In this document: positions 18,675 to 27,041 of the stretch, piece after piece
Layout: each line of letters opens with the position of its first letter
How positions within the stretch are numbered: the first letter of the stretch is position 1
Source: Rhodobacteraceae bacterium D3-12
Lineage (GTDB): Bacteria > Pseudomonadota > Alphaproteobacteria > Rhodobacterales > Rhodobacteraceae
DNA length: 64,000 bases
Direction: 5' to 3'
NCBI GenBank assembly: GCA_025916135.1
Contig: CP104793.1
Coordinates: forward strand, 558,001 to 622,000
Translations under genes and position numbers: made by a program
Notes under the pieces: generated by a model
Told to the model about the DNA's origin: nothing
What the model saw: only the letters and a program-made list of their open reading frames with translations
Database searches by the model: none

Positions 18675-19445
18675 ATGCTAGAACACATCCAAGCCCAGAC
18701 AGCACATGCACGGCGTGGCAAGCTTAAGAACGCGTTTCGATACGGTGTTGATTATGTCCTCACCGATCTTACTGAAGCGAAGCCTTGGCTGTTCTCGCGC
18801 AATCGGTTCAATCTGTGGTCAGTATGGGATCATAACCATGGCGGTATGCGCGCGCACGGTCGTGGTGTTGAGTGGTTTAAGGATGTGTTGGCGGATCGCG
18901 GCTTTGCCTTGGACGGGGCGCAGTTGTTGCTGCTCACGCAGCCCAGCTTTTTGTGGTTCAACTTCAACCCTGTCAGCTTCTGGATCGCGCTGCGCAATGG
19001 GAAGCCATGTGCATTTGTTGCAGAGGTCAACAGCACCTTTGGGCAGCGGCACTGCTATTTCTGTGCGCATGATGATTTTCGCCCGATCAATAGGCGCGAT
19101 ACCCTGACCGTTGACAAGCTGATGCATGTGTCGCCGTTTCAAAAGATAGCCGGCACATATCGATTTAGCTTTGGCATGGATGATGATGCTATCAACATTC
19201 GCATTGCGTTTGAGAACGGTGAGCAGGGTGTTGTCGCGACACTATCGGGCAAACGCCGCACAGCGACCAGTGCATCATTGTTGAAGGCCGCCGTGCGCCG
19301 CCCGTTTGGGTCGTTGCGGGTGCTGGCCTTGATCCACTGGCAAGCTGCGATCCTTTACCTCAAACGCGCTCCATTTTTGAGAAAGCAGACCGCGCCGAAA
19401 CGCATGATGACCGATAGTCACAATTTTCACGGTGTAGACACATGA
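18675..19445 (+). CDS. DUF1365 family protein
   Basis: A 256-residue protein of the DUF1365 family, recognised by SRNRFNLWSVWDHNHGG, FLWFNFNPVSFWIALRNG and VSPFQKIAGTYRF. Function is not firmly established; members are almost always encoded beside an FAD oxidoreductase and a CFA-like methyltransferase and are believed to act on membrane fatty acids. The start MLEHIQAQTAHARRGK at 18675 matches the family; the frame is open for another 80 codons upstream but contains the promoter there. Divergent from the oxidoreductase operon and overlapping the next SDR gene by ATGA. Confidence 0.82.
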   Translation: MLEHIQAQTAHARRGKLKNAFRYGVDYVLTDLTEAKPWLFSRNRFNLWSVWDHNHGGMRAHGRGVEWFKDVLADRGFALDGAQLLLLTQPSFLWFNFNPVSFWIALRNGKPCAFVAEVNSTFGQRHCYFCAHDDFRPINRRDTLTVDKLMHVSPFQKIAGTYRFSFGMDDDAINIRIAFENGEQGVVATLSGKRRTATSASLLKAAVRRPFGSLRVLALIHWQAAILYLKRAPFLRKQTAPKRMMTDSHNFHGVDT

Positions 19446-20167
19446 CGAATATCGCTGGCAAGACCTATTGGCTTATCGGAGCGAGCGAGGGGCTTGGCCG
19501 TGCCTTGGCTATCAAGCTGAACGCCGAGGGCGCGCGGCTGATCCTGTCTGCCCGCAATGGTGAGCGGTTGGAAAGCCTACGTGCTCAGTTGGTTGAAGCA
19601 CGAGTGGTCGCGTTTGATGTAACCGACGCCGATGCCGTGCTCGAGGCCGCTGCAAAGGTGGGTGACGTGGATGGAATGATCTACAACGTAGGCACCTACG
19701 AGCCGATGCCGGCGACGCAATGGGACGCAGGTTCGGCGCTGATGATGTGCGAAACAAATTTCATCGGCGCGATGCGTGTTCTCGGTAATGTGCTGCCCGG
19801 GCTTATCGAAAAGGGGCGGGGGGATATCACGCTTGTTGGTTCGCTGGCCGGGTATAATGGATTGCCCAAATCGATCGGCTATGGGGCGAGCAAAGCAGCC
19901 TTGGTCAGCCTTGCTGAAACCATGCGGTTTGATCTGAAAGGCACGGGCGTGACAGTGCGATTGGTCAATCCCGGCTTTATCAAGACCCGGCTAACTGAAA
20001 AGAACGAATTTCGCATGCCGATGCTGATGACGCCCGAAAAAGCCGCGGAAAAGGTGCTGAAAGCGATGCGCAAGCGGCGATTTCGGACGGATTTTCCCGC
20101 TCCGTTTTCATGGGCGATCCGCAGTTTGGCATTTATTCCCGACTGGTTGCTTTATCGCGGTAAATAG
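19442..20167 (+). CDS. Short-chain dehydrogenase/reductase in the sigma-E regulon
   Basis: A 241-residue SDR with the NAD(P) motif GASEGLGRA (residues 13-21), catalytic Ser in VGSLAGYNG and catalytic Tyr-Lys in YGASKAA. The C-terminal 40 residues are basic and end with hydrophobic AIRSLAFIPDWLLY, suggesting membrane association. It overlaps the DUF1365 stop by four bases (ATGA), so the two are co-translated from the promoter at 18638. Substrate unknown; a fatty-acid or lipid-derived carbonyl compound is likely from context. Confidence 0.8.
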   Translation: MTNIAGKTYWLIGASEGLGRALAIKLNAEGARLILSARNGERLESLRAQLVEARVVAFDVTDADAVLEAAAKVGDVDGMIYNVGTYEPMPATQWDAGSALMMCETNFIGAMRVLGNVLPGLIEKGRGDITLVGSLAGYNGLPKSIGYGASKAALVSLAETMRFDLKGTGVTVRLVNPGFIKTRLTEKNEFRMPMLMTPEKAAEKVLKAMRKRRFRTDFPAPFSWAIRSLAFIPDWLLYRGK

Positions 20168-20264
20168 TCGGAGAAAGCGTAGGGTGAGGGGGCCAATACA
20201 CAAGGCAATAGACCCCAATGAGGCCGCCAGAGACCCGGTGGTTTCAGCATTTACGGCTCACAGC

Positions 20265-20899
20265 TCAAATCCGGAACAACGGTTGCAATAAGCGAGGAAC
20301 CAGCGCTCTGAAACGAAGGCGCGCGTCGGTTGCGGCGAGACAAATGCAAGCATCCCCTTCATCCGCTACCGGCGAATGTTCCAGTGTTTCATCGGCAATC
20401 TCAATATCGCCAACGCCAAAATGGCCCGTCTCATCGCTAAAGCTACCCTGCAACACGAGGGTCAGCTCCAGACCGTTGTGGCTGTGATCCGGCACGGCCT
20501 GTCCTGGCGGGATATAGAGCAGGCGCACAGAGCCCTCCGCATCGGCTGACAAGATATCCTGCTGCACGCCCATGCCCAGTTTTTCCAGCGCGGCGCGCGT
20601 CCTTTCAAGGCCTCCATAACCGGACCAGGGTATATGCCTTTGCGTTCGTAAACCGGCTCAGGCGTAACTGGCGCGTCGAGCAGGGCAAGAACCTCGTCCT
20701 TCAAAGAAGAGGAAATGGCGACAGTTCGGGTTTCATCCAGAACGGTCCCACCGACCGTTTGATGAGCTTCTAAAGCTGCGCGGCATTGCGCGCACACTGA
20801 AACGTGGCTTGCCACGGCAACAGCAAAAGAATGCGGAAGGTTGCCCGCCGCATAGGCCGCCAGCATGGCATCTGGGATATGGTGGGTGATGGCACTCAT
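20265..20899 (-). pseudogene. chrR: ChrR-type anti-sigma factor with a one-base frameshift
   Basis: Two frames together make a full ChrR. The first (from 20899) holds the zinc-binding anti-sigma domain with H-x3-C-x2-C (SHVSVCAQC) up to RAPRWK. The second (from about 20582 to 20265) continues KLGMGVQQDIL and holds the cupin domain with HSHNGLE and a later His, the second zinc site needed for the singlet-oxygen response. The break is at a run of five A (20584-20580); six A would read RWKKLGMG, the family sequence. If real, the protein would keep sigma-binding activity but lose the sensor. A sequencing error in the homopolymer is at least as likely. The start overlaps the rpoE stop (ATGA). Confidence 0.82.
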
Positions 20900-21456
20900 T
20901 GCTTGAGGTCCTTTAACTCGTGTCTTAGGCGCTCCAGCCCTAGCCGGATGCGTGATTTTATGGTTCCCAAGGGCAAGCCGGTCAGGGTGCTGATCTGCTG
21001 ATGAGTTAGCTCACCCAGATAGGCCCGTTCGATGATCTCGCGCTGCTCGGGCTTTAAGCTGCCCAACGCTTGTTTCAATTGCTCGGCGTCTTGCTCTAGG
21101 CTCAAAATCTGACTGGCATCAGGTTCTGTATCGGGCGGTTGTTTCAGTTCCTCCGGCAAAGGCCGGTTTTCCTTGCGGGTGATGTCTATCTGACGGTTGC
21201 GGGCAATCTGATAAATCCAGGCAGAGACTTGTGCGCGGTGTGGGTCAAACATCGCCGCCTTGCGCCATACCGTTAACATTACGTCTTGGACGATCTCTTC
21301 TGCCTGATGCGGTGATGCCCCCGAACGTATGATGAAGCCCTTTAGCCGCGGCGCAAAATGATCAAACAACTCCCCAAATGCAGCGCGATCACGATTGTCG
21401 CGAACCGCAATCATCCATGTGGTCTGTTGCGAAAGACCGACTTTGCTTTTCGACAC
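20896..21456 (-). CDS. rpoE: RpoE-type ECF sigma factor (ChrR partner)
   Basis: A sigma-70 family ECF factor of about 186 residues. Region 2 is seen as FGELFDHFAPRLKGFIIRSGAS through VSAWIYQIARNRQID, and region 4 as LTHQQISTLTGLPLGTIKSRIR. The close match to R. sphaeroides RpoE, plus the overlapping chrR gene, points to a singlet-oxygen-responsive regulon. A GTG at 21456 gives the typical N terminus (QTTWMIAVRDNRD follows shortly), but the predicted transcript starts near 21531, exactly at an in-frame ATG, so a leaderless longer form is possible. The promoter at 21565 indicates autoregulation. Confidence 0.9.
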   Translation of the reverse strand: MSKSKVGLSQQTTWMIAVRDNRDRAAFGELFDHFAPRLKGFIIRSGASPHQAEEIVQDVMLTVWRKAAMFDPHRAQVSAWIYQIARNRQIDITRKENRPLPEELKQPPDTEPDASQILSLEQDAEQLKQALGSLKPEQREIIERAYLGELTHQQISTLTGLPLGTIKSRIRLGLERLRHELKDLKQ

Positions 21457-21537
21457 AGGTTTTCTTTCGTGGCGAGGCAGCGGAAGAGCACGCTTGGTGC
21501 TGCACGGGCTGGTTAAGGTCTGTATCATCATAACTAT

Positions 21538-21565
21538 AATACGTAGCTCTGTGAAACATGGATCA
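21538..21565 (-). promoter_or_regulatory. Autoregulated sigma-E-type promoter of rpoE-chrR
   Basis: On the minus strand TGATCC (21565-21560), 16 bases, CGTATT (21543-21538). Identical boxes and spacing to the promoter at 18525-18552. Confidence 0.82.
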
Positions 21566-21667
21566 GTTTTGCAGCGATCTTTTCCCCAAATGGCCAGATT
21601 AATGCGAAAAGGCACTTGGGCTCCGCCTCAACCCAATCCTTAAGCAAACCTGCGCAGGTGTGTCGAA

Positions 21668-22447
21668 CTATGCGGAGATCGTCACCTCGACCGACTGATT
21701 TTGCAAGCTGACCTGACCAAAGCTGGTTAGAAAAGAAACTTCTGCTGCGTCCATTCCGACACCAATACGTGCAATCTGGTTTGCGGCGGCCATCCCCGTT
21801 GCATCGACAAGATGCCATGTGCCGTCAAGATAGACCTCGGCGACCGCATGAAAATCCTGCGGCGTGACGTAGGGCGCATAGACACTGGCAAACCGTGCGG
21901 GAATGGCAGAAGCGCGTGACAGGGCAATCATCACATGGGCATAGTCACGGCAAACGCCCTGACGTTGCACGAAAGTATCCAGAGCGGTCGTCTGCGCGTT
22001 GCTCGACCCCGGAACATATTTGAAGCTTTCAAAGATCCAGTCCCGCATTTCCGCAATGCGCGCACCGCCCTCGCTCGATCCGAATTCCGCTGCGACAAAG
22101 TTCTGCAATTCGTCGGAGGGGCAGTAGCGCGAGGGCATCAGGTATCGGATCGCGTCACTTGGCAACTGATGGGGCGGTGTCGCCGGCAATTGCGAGATAT
22201 CCAGAGCGGGGCGATCGACCACGACATGCGAGACGTAAGTGTATTGGAAGTCCCGTTCTACCTGTAGCAGCCGGCGCTCTCCCACGCCGTCCTCTGCCGA
22301 TACTTTGGACTGGTGCAGAGTATCACTCGTGGTGAATGATTTGTGGATGACACGCTGGTCTGCAAAATCGGGAACCTCGACCTGCAAGATAAGGTCCGTC
22401 GTGGACTCCACCGTGTAATGCATCTCAACGCCAATCTGAAGTTTCAT
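21668..22447 (-). CDS. Transglutaminase-like domain protein
   Basis: A 259-residue protein with an N-terminal beta domain (MKLQIGVEMHYTVESTTDLIL) and a transglutaminase-like cysteine-protease core: Cys in RQGVCRDYAHVMIALSRA, His in DFHAVAEVYLDGTWHLVDATG, followed by the Asp. Bacterial members are cytosolic peptidases or amidases of unknown substrate, often near circularly permuted ATP-grasp genes, which are absent here. The start at 22447 is supported by AAAGGAAA upstream. Convergent or overlapping links to the sigma-E genes are not evident; its stop is about 55 bp from the longest rpoE frame. Confidence 0.8.
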   Translation of the reverse strand: MKLQIGVEMHYTVESTTDLILQVEVPDFADQRVIHKSFTTSDTLHQSKVSAEDGVGERRLLQVERDFQYTYVSHVVVDRPALDISQLPATPPHQLPSDAIRYLMPSRYCPSDELQNFVAAEFGSSEGGARIAEMRDWIFESFKYVPGSSNAQTTALDTFVQRQGVCRDYAHVMIALSRASAIPARFASVYAPYVTPQDFHAVAEVYLDGTWHLVDATGMAAANQIARIGVGMDAAEVSFLTSFGQVSLQNQSVEVTISA

Positions 22448-22807
22448 GGCCGGTTTCCTTTGGCGAGGGCAGGACGTATCCGAGCCGTTTGCATCGAACA
22501 CGCTGTGCGCACAAGCATAGGCTAGGTGAACTCCCTAAAGCGAGAAGACCTTTGCGCTGGACGGTATCCCGAAACCGCAGGTTCGCTTTGTCGGCTGCGC
22601 AATCTGGCGGCGACGCTTCGATCTGGCCGAGGCCGAGAATGTTCGCAATGACGCGCCGCACAGGCGCCTCACCGGGGATGACCGCGGAGTGGCAGAGGCC
22701 GCGTCGAGCTCCAATACCGGACGGTGCGCCATGTCGATTACAGCATGGTATCGCGCCTCCCGGGATGCCCATGGTTTTCGCAGGGCCTCATGTTGGGGAA
22801 TTGCATC
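22448..22807. other. Intergenic region without a recognisable gene
   Basis: Open frames exist on both strands but none has a recognisable domain or convincing start. It could hold a degraded gene; nothing specific can be supported. Confidence 0.35.
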
Positions 22808-23244
22808 TCAGGCACTTTGCAACGTGTTCTGATTATCGGTGAACACCTTAAGGACCTTGAGCTCCCGCCGCTGCCCGTCGCGTGTTTCCCAGTGAAAGAC
22901 CGCCCCTTCGGCAAGACCGATCAAAGCCACGCCGATCGGGGTCATGACGGAGATGCGGCCGGCAGAGATATCGGCTTCAGCCGGCAACACAAGGGTGATT
23001 GTGTGATCCTTGCCCTCGGTCTCGTCGCGGTAGGTGAACTTCCGCCCGAGATCGACCACATCCCCCCGCAGACGGGAAGGTGCGACTACGCGTGCGCGGC
23101 TTAACTCTTCGATTAACAGCTCGGCCAGATCGGGGTTGCGGCGCATCATCCTTTCGGAAAGGGGACCTCCAGCTCCGCCAGCCTTGTATTGCTGAGGACA
23201 ATATTGGGGCGCCTGCTGCGCCGCGGATTTGTTTGGGTGGACAT
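22808..23244 (-). pseudogene. Rnk/GreA-like nucleoside diphosphate kinase regulator with a frameshift
   Basis: Starting at the ATG at 23244 (AGGAG upstream) the frame reads MSTQTNPRRSRRPNIVLSNT and ends after LAELEVPFPKG. The remainder, NPDLAELLIEELSRARVV through DLGRKFTYRDETEGKDHTI and the GreA C-terminal-like part ISVMTPIGVALIGLAEG, is in the -1 frame. An extra base in the CCCC run (23161-23164) or the adjacent TTT restores one continuous protein of about 145 residues. Rnk proteins bind RNA polymerase or NDK-related targets through the GreA/B C-terminal fold. As with chrR, either a true mutation or a homopolymer error explains the break. Confidence 0.7.
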
Positions 23245-23297
23245 TCTGGTCTCCTTTAAGGCTGTTGAATGGATGTGAGGGTTGAATTGATGGGCGC

Positions 23298-23747
23298 CTA
23301 GGCGCCCTGCACGCCGAGCACCACGAGCTTGTCGATCCAGCCGTCCTCACGCAGGAGCGGCGTTTTCTGCATCTTGTGCATGCCAAGCAGCGTCGCACCC
23401 AAAAAAGAGGTCACGGGAATGCGTCCCGGCTGCATATCGGACACGAGCGTTAGCATGCCGGAGCGTTCGTTGCGACCGCTGGTCATGAAGGTAACGTGCC
23501 TGCCGACGGTGACGAGATCAGCCGGCGTCGGCTCGGGTGCGGCGCGTGCGAGACGCAACTTGTGCCGTAGAAAGCCTTCGATGAGCGTCGGGTTCGGGCA
23601 CTCGGCCGTCAGTCCGAGGCTCAATAGCCGTTCAACACCGATCCAATCGGCGCGGGACAGCTGGAATCGACCCATCATAGAAGGGCATTTGGCCGTAGGT
23701 TGAAAAGCATCGGCAGTCGGCCGACTCATGGGATTGTTGATGTGCAT
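23298..23747 (-). CDS. GreA/Rnk C-terminal-domain-like protein
   Basis: A 149-residue protein with the same overall plan as the neighbouring Rnk-like gene: a helical N-terminal part (LIEGFLRHKLRLARAAPEP) and a GreA/GreB C-terminal-like beta domain (TVGRHVTFMTSGRNERSGMLTLVS, then GRIPVTSFLGATLLGM). The C-terminal part is less conserved than in Rnk, so this may be a diverged paralogue. It lies 53 bp upstream of the Rnk-like gene on the same strand, probably co-transcribed. Function uncertain. Confidence 0.6.
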   Translation of the reverse strand: MHINNPMSRPTADAFQPTAKCPSMMGRFQLSRADWIGVERLLSLGLTAECPNPTLIEGFLRHKLRLARAAPEPTPADLVTVGRHVTFMTSGRNERSGMLTLVSDMQPGRIPVTSFLGATLLGMHKMQKTPLLREDGWIDKLVVLGVQGA

Positions 23748-24084
23748 GATGGTCCCCCGTAAAGGATTGCAGTCTCAAGGATGTAGTTGAGAAGGCCCCG
23801 GGGGTTGTAGAAACGCCTAAGCGTGCGCCACCCGGGGACGGGGGCGGTTCAGTAGCAGAAACCGATAATGATTCTCATGCGTAACCATGCCACAAGCCTA
23901 CCGCGCAAAACGGGACTGTCAATCCGGCTGGAGTAAGGCTGAGCTTGTAAACTTATGTCGGTCGTAAGGGGAGCAGAGGGTTCTGCTGTAAATAGAAAAT
24001 ATGGGTCTTTTGCTTTGACGTTTAAATGTCCGCTTTGGGTCGAACATGCTGGGCATCCGGTGCAAGATCCTTCATAATGATAAA
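23748..24084. other. Intergenic region with a Fur-box-like sequence
   Basis: No gene is recognised. GATAATGATTCTCAT at 23864-23878 matches the left two thirds of the Fur consensus GATAATGATAATCATTATC. Neither flanking gene is an obvious iron gene, so it may be a chance match or a leftover of a lost neighbour. Confidence 0.3.
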
Positions 24085-24723
24085 ATGCCTGTCATCGAAT
24101 ATATCTATTCAGTTCATTCCGCCTTTGCCTATCTGGGCTCTGCCGAATTGAGCAAGCTATGCGTCGAATATAATGTGACCTTGATCCACAAGCCGATTTT
24201 GTTATCTCCAGTTGTGGAAGCGCAAAGCAGCCAACCATTTCGCGCGCGAACGCAGGCGCATGTGGACTATTTCTTCGGGCGCGAGATTGAAAGATGGGCT
24301 GAGTATCGCGATGTTCCAATTATCAATTTCCGACCGACTTACCACGATGCCGACTACAGCCTCGCCTCCGGAATGATCCTAACGCTCGGGGAGACGGGCA
24401 CACATATCGATACGATGGCGCACGCCTTTCTCGAAGCCCATTGGCGCTACGACGCCGACCTTTCGAATCTTCAAACGCTTGCCAAGATAGCTGAGGATTT
24501 GGGACATGATGCGGATATGCTGCTGGCGCAGGCGGCGTCGGAAACGGTTCAAGACAAGTTGCAAGAAAATTCTACTTGGGCTCGAGAGCAGAACGTTTTT
24601 GGCTCACCAACCTATATTGTAGATGGAGACCCGTTTTACGGTCAGGATCATCTCGAATTAGTCAAACGTGCGCTTTCCCAACCGTTTGCTGCATCAAAGT
24701 GGTCCAATCCGCCCGTAGATTGA
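24085..24723 (+). CDS. DsbA-fold 2-hydroxychromene-2-carboxylate isomerase-like protein
   Basis: A 212-residue thioredoxin-fold protein of the HCCA isomerase/kappa-class glutathione S-transferase family. The N terminus IEYIYSVHSAFAYLGSAEL has Ser in place of the redox Cys and matches HCCA isomerases, the middle is helical, and the C-terminal part NVFGSPTYIVDGDPFYGQDHLELV is the conserved cis-proline region. The best-known members isomerise 2-hydroxychromene-2-carboxylate in naphthalene catabolism, but many act on other glutathione-linked substrates. The start at 24085 (MPVIEYIY) is preferred over an upstream ATG at 24046. Confidence 0.8.
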   Translation: MPVIEYIYSVHSAFAYLGSAELSKLCVEYNVTLIHKPILLSPVVEAQSSQPFRARTQAHVDYFFGREIERWAEYRDVPIINFRPTYHDADYSLASGMILTLGETGTHIDTMAHAFLEAHWRYDADLSNLQTLAKIAEDLGHDADMLLAQAASETVQDKLQENSTWAREQNVFGSPTYIVDGDPFYGQDHLELVKRALSQPFAASKWSNPPVD

Positions 24724-24928
24724 GCCTTGCAAGCTCAATATTAAGGCCAAAAGACAGCGCACCAGCGATTATCTCCGGGTAGCCACGGGCCTCAGCGAAC
24801 AGTTCGATACCATCACGGTCATTCAAGGCCGTTCTCTCAAGCTTGCTTGCAGAGAAAGGTTTGTGACAATCGCCCGCAGTCAACGCTTGAGCTGATCTCA
24901 ATATAAAGAACAATGCGATGGCTCTCAT
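24662..24928 (-). CDS. Small hypothetical protein (doubtful)
   Basis: An 88-residue frame with a hydrophobic start that could be a signal peptide (MRAIALFFILRSAQALTAGDC). It has no recognised domain and overlaps the 3' end of the convergent isomerase gene by 62 bp. It may be a small exported protein or a chance frame. Confidence 0.3.
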   Translation of the reverse strand: MRAIALFFILRSAQALTAGDCHKPFSASKLERTALNDRDGIELFAEARGYPEIIAGALSFGLNIELARLNLRADWTTLMQQTVGKAHV

Positions 24929-25206
24929 CGCGTCGCATCCTCAGATGTCACGTCAGTTGGGCCTACAGTTTCAAGAAATATCCGACTGACAAGAAATTAC
25001 CCAAAGATGATGCAAGACTTGTTGGTCTAAATCAACGCAAACGGGGCTTCAACCACCAGAACCTTCCTCCAACTAGCGTCAAACAAACCAATATTTATCG
25101 CACCAAAAGAGAAAGTTGCCGAACTGTCCGTCGGCAGAGAGGCTAGCCTGGCTAGACTGCCCGCACACGCTGTGCGTAACATTGCATGAACCGCTACGCG
25201 TAAAGC

Positions 25207-25776
25207 TCACCGCAACAGGATGCCGGTATCGAAACTTCCGGAAAGTTCCTTGCAATTGTCGGTATCGACATCGCCGTAGAGGTCATTTGCGAGACACAGT
25301 GTAGCGGAAAAAGTACCCGTTAACTGCCCGTCTTGATGGATTGCTTCGTACCCCTCCAGCTTTACTGTGGGGGCAACCGGCGCGCCTGCGCTGGTGTAGA
25401 ACGGCGGGCGCATCCCGTTCGTCGTGTAAATAAATTCTGCCGCCGTGGGCGGTGTGTCCGGCACTAAGGCACCCAAATAGGTCAAACTGATGCTGAGGAC
25501 ATTTTTTGACGAGAACTTCGGCTTTGGATGCGCTTGAATGCTGATGCTTGACAAACGCTCCCCACTCTTGAGGCTTGCCGATGCTATCAGGGCGTCGCCG
25601 GTACCGTCCGATATGGTGAACCAGTCCTGTGCTTCACCGTCCCATATGATCGAAACCGTTCCCAACTGCTCCGCTGCTGTGGCAGCTGGAAAACTGAATA
25701 AAATGAGGGCTGCAATCCGAAACAACATAAGCAAAGGAATAAAGTTCGCAAACGTGAATATCTTTCTTGAATTCAT
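25207..25776 (-). CDS. Hypothetical exported protein
   Basis: A 189-residue protein with an N-terminal hydrophobic region (RIAALILFSFPAATAAE) that reads as a signal peptide, then a beta-rich domain with no family I recognise (TVSIIWDGEAQDWFTISDGTG, a Cys pair in CLANDLYGDVDTDNC). The ATG at 25776 or an internal one at 25728 could be the start. An IS3-family element ends 25 bp upstream (25801), so the natural promoter may have been lost or replaced. Confidence 0.55.
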   Translation of the reverse strand: MNSRKIFTFANFIPLLMLFRIAALILFSFPAATAAEQLGTVSIIWDGEAQDWFTISDGTGDALIASASLKSGERLSSISIQAHPKPKFSSKNVLSISLTYLGALVPDTPPTAAEFIYTTNGMRPPFYTSAGAPVAPTVKLEGYEAIHQDGQLTGTFSATLCLANDLYGDVDTDNCKELSGSFDTGILLR

Positions 25777-25861
25777 ACAATATGCGATATGGATTGGCTT
25801 TGACCTGCGCCCCAAGTTCCCTCCATCTTTGCGCGGAGTCCTTAGGGTTAAATCTTTGGCG

Positions 25862-26701
25862 TTAAGCCGCCATCTTGTCCATTGCCTTTCTCTGCAAAAA
25901 TTTCATCGGTGTCAGGTTGCCCAAGGCTGAATGTGGTCTGCGCCAATTGTAATCTTCCTGCCATTGTTCCAACATTTGTCTTGCATCCAGCAATGTGCCG
26001 AACAGTGTTTCGTTGAGGCATTCATCTCTGAGTTTGCCGTTGAAGCTTTCGATGAAACCGTTCTGCTGGGGCTTGCCTGGCGCGATGTAGTGCCAATCAA
26101 TGACGGTATCCTGCACCCATTTGAGGATCGCCATGCTGGTGAACTCGGTTCCATTGTCCGAGACAATCGTCTTTGGCATGCCACGCTCAGCGATGATGCG
26201 GTCCAGCTCACGCGCAACCCGTTGGCCCGACAATGATGTGTCCGCAACCAGCACCAGGTTCTCTCGACTGTAATCATCCACGACCGCTAAGATGCGGAAG
26301 CGGCGACCATCCGTCAGCGCGTCAGATACAAAGTCCAAGCTCCAGCGTTGGTTTGGGCCATCCGGCAGCACCATCGGCTTTCTTGTACCCAATGCGCGCT
26401 TCCTGCCGCCTCTGCGCCGCACCTGCAGCTTCTCCTCGCGATAGATACGCCTGACCTTCTTATGGTTCACCTCAAAGCCTTCTCGCGCAATCATTACATG
26501 GATCCGACGGCAACCAAACCGACGCCGTTCCCTCGAAACGCGCTTGATGGCATCTCGCAGTTCAGCATCATCGCCACGTCGCGACGGATATCGTATCGTG
26601 GATCGATCAATCTGTAGCACATCACACGCCCGCCGCTGGCTGACCTGATGTTGCTCCATCAGGTGCGCCACAGCTTTCCGCTTCACGGCGGGCGTCACCA
26701 T
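25862..26701 (-). CDS. IS3-family transposase OrfB (DDE integrase domain)
   Basis: A 279-residue transposase catalytic subunit. The N-terminal helix-turn-helix region ([22 protein letters not shown]) is followed by an rve-type DDE core: first Asp in [14 protein letters not shown], second Asp in IVSDNGTEF and the Glu in [18 protein letters not shown]. The C terminus ([17 protein letters not shown]) is typical for the family. It overlaps orfA by 7 bp, the arrangement used by IS3 elements to make an OrfAB fusion by -1 frameshifting. Confidence 0.92.
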   Translation of the reverse strand: MVTPAVKRKAVAHLMEQHQVSQRRACDVLQIDRSTIRYPSRRGDDAELRDAIKRVSRERRRFGCRRIHVMIAREGFEVNHKKVRRIYREEKLQVRRRGGRKRALGTRKPMVLPDGPNQRWSLDFVSDALTDGRRFRILAVVDDYSRENLVLVADTSLSGQRVARELDRIIAERGMPKTIVSDNGTEFTSMAILKWVQDTVIDWHYIAPGKPQQNGFIESFNGKLRDECLNETLFGTLLDARQMLEQWQEDYNWRRPHSALGNLTPMKFLQRKAMDKMAA

Positions 26702-26958
26702 TTTTTTGAGTTGATGTCTCGCAACATTGCGTTGTCCAACATCTGTTCTGCCAACAGCTTCTTCAGCTTGCCGTTCTCGTCTTCCAACGCTCGCAACCGC
26801 TTCGCGTCAGACGGCTCCATACCACCATACTTCGATTTGTATTTGTAGAACGTCGCCGAGCTGATCCCGTGCCGCCGACATACATCAGCAGTCTTCTCGC
26901 CAGATTCCTGTTCCTTGATCATCGCTATGATCTGTTCGTCCGTAAATCGTGCCTTCAT
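26695..26958 (-). CDS. IS3-family transposase OrfA
   Basis: An 87-residue DNA-binding subunit: helix-turn-helix [20 protein letters not shown] to [16 protein letters not shown], then a leucine-zipper-like helix ([21 protein letters not shown]). It ends in the IS407-group pattern [11 protein letters not shown]. The AAAAAA-rich end overlapping orfB is suited to -1 slippage. Confidence 0.92.
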   Translation of the reverse strand: MKARFTDEQIIAMIKEQESGEKTADVCRRHGISSATFYKYKSKYGGMEPSDAKRLRALEDENGKLKKLLAEQMLDNAMLRDINSKKW

Positions 26959-27041
26959 TTGTCCGTCCTTTTGTTGGCCGGACTCTACACAAATCTGGAG
27001 GAGATTCAGGGGCTCAGGTCACCTTCAACCGCTACCCCGTT

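Larger units (their letters stand above)
25801..27021 (-). mobile_element. IS3-family insertion sequence (IS407-like), complete
   Basis: A 1221-bp element bounded by imperfect inverted repeats: TGACCTGCGCCCC at 25801 and, on the other strand, TGACCTGAGCCCC from 27021, with similarity continuing to GGAGTCC/AGAGTCC about 35 bp in. It contains overlapping orfA and orfB on the minus strand. The flanks GCTT (left) and CCTT (right) do not form a perfect target duplication. It sits 21 bp downstream of the type III res gene and 25 bp upstream of the exported-protein gene. Confidence 0.88.

Noticed and set aside
22425-22842. Overlapping frames on both strands upstream of the transglutaminase gene
   Set aside because: Composition is arginine/alanine/proline rich as in chance frames of GC-rich DNA; no conserved motif could be seen.
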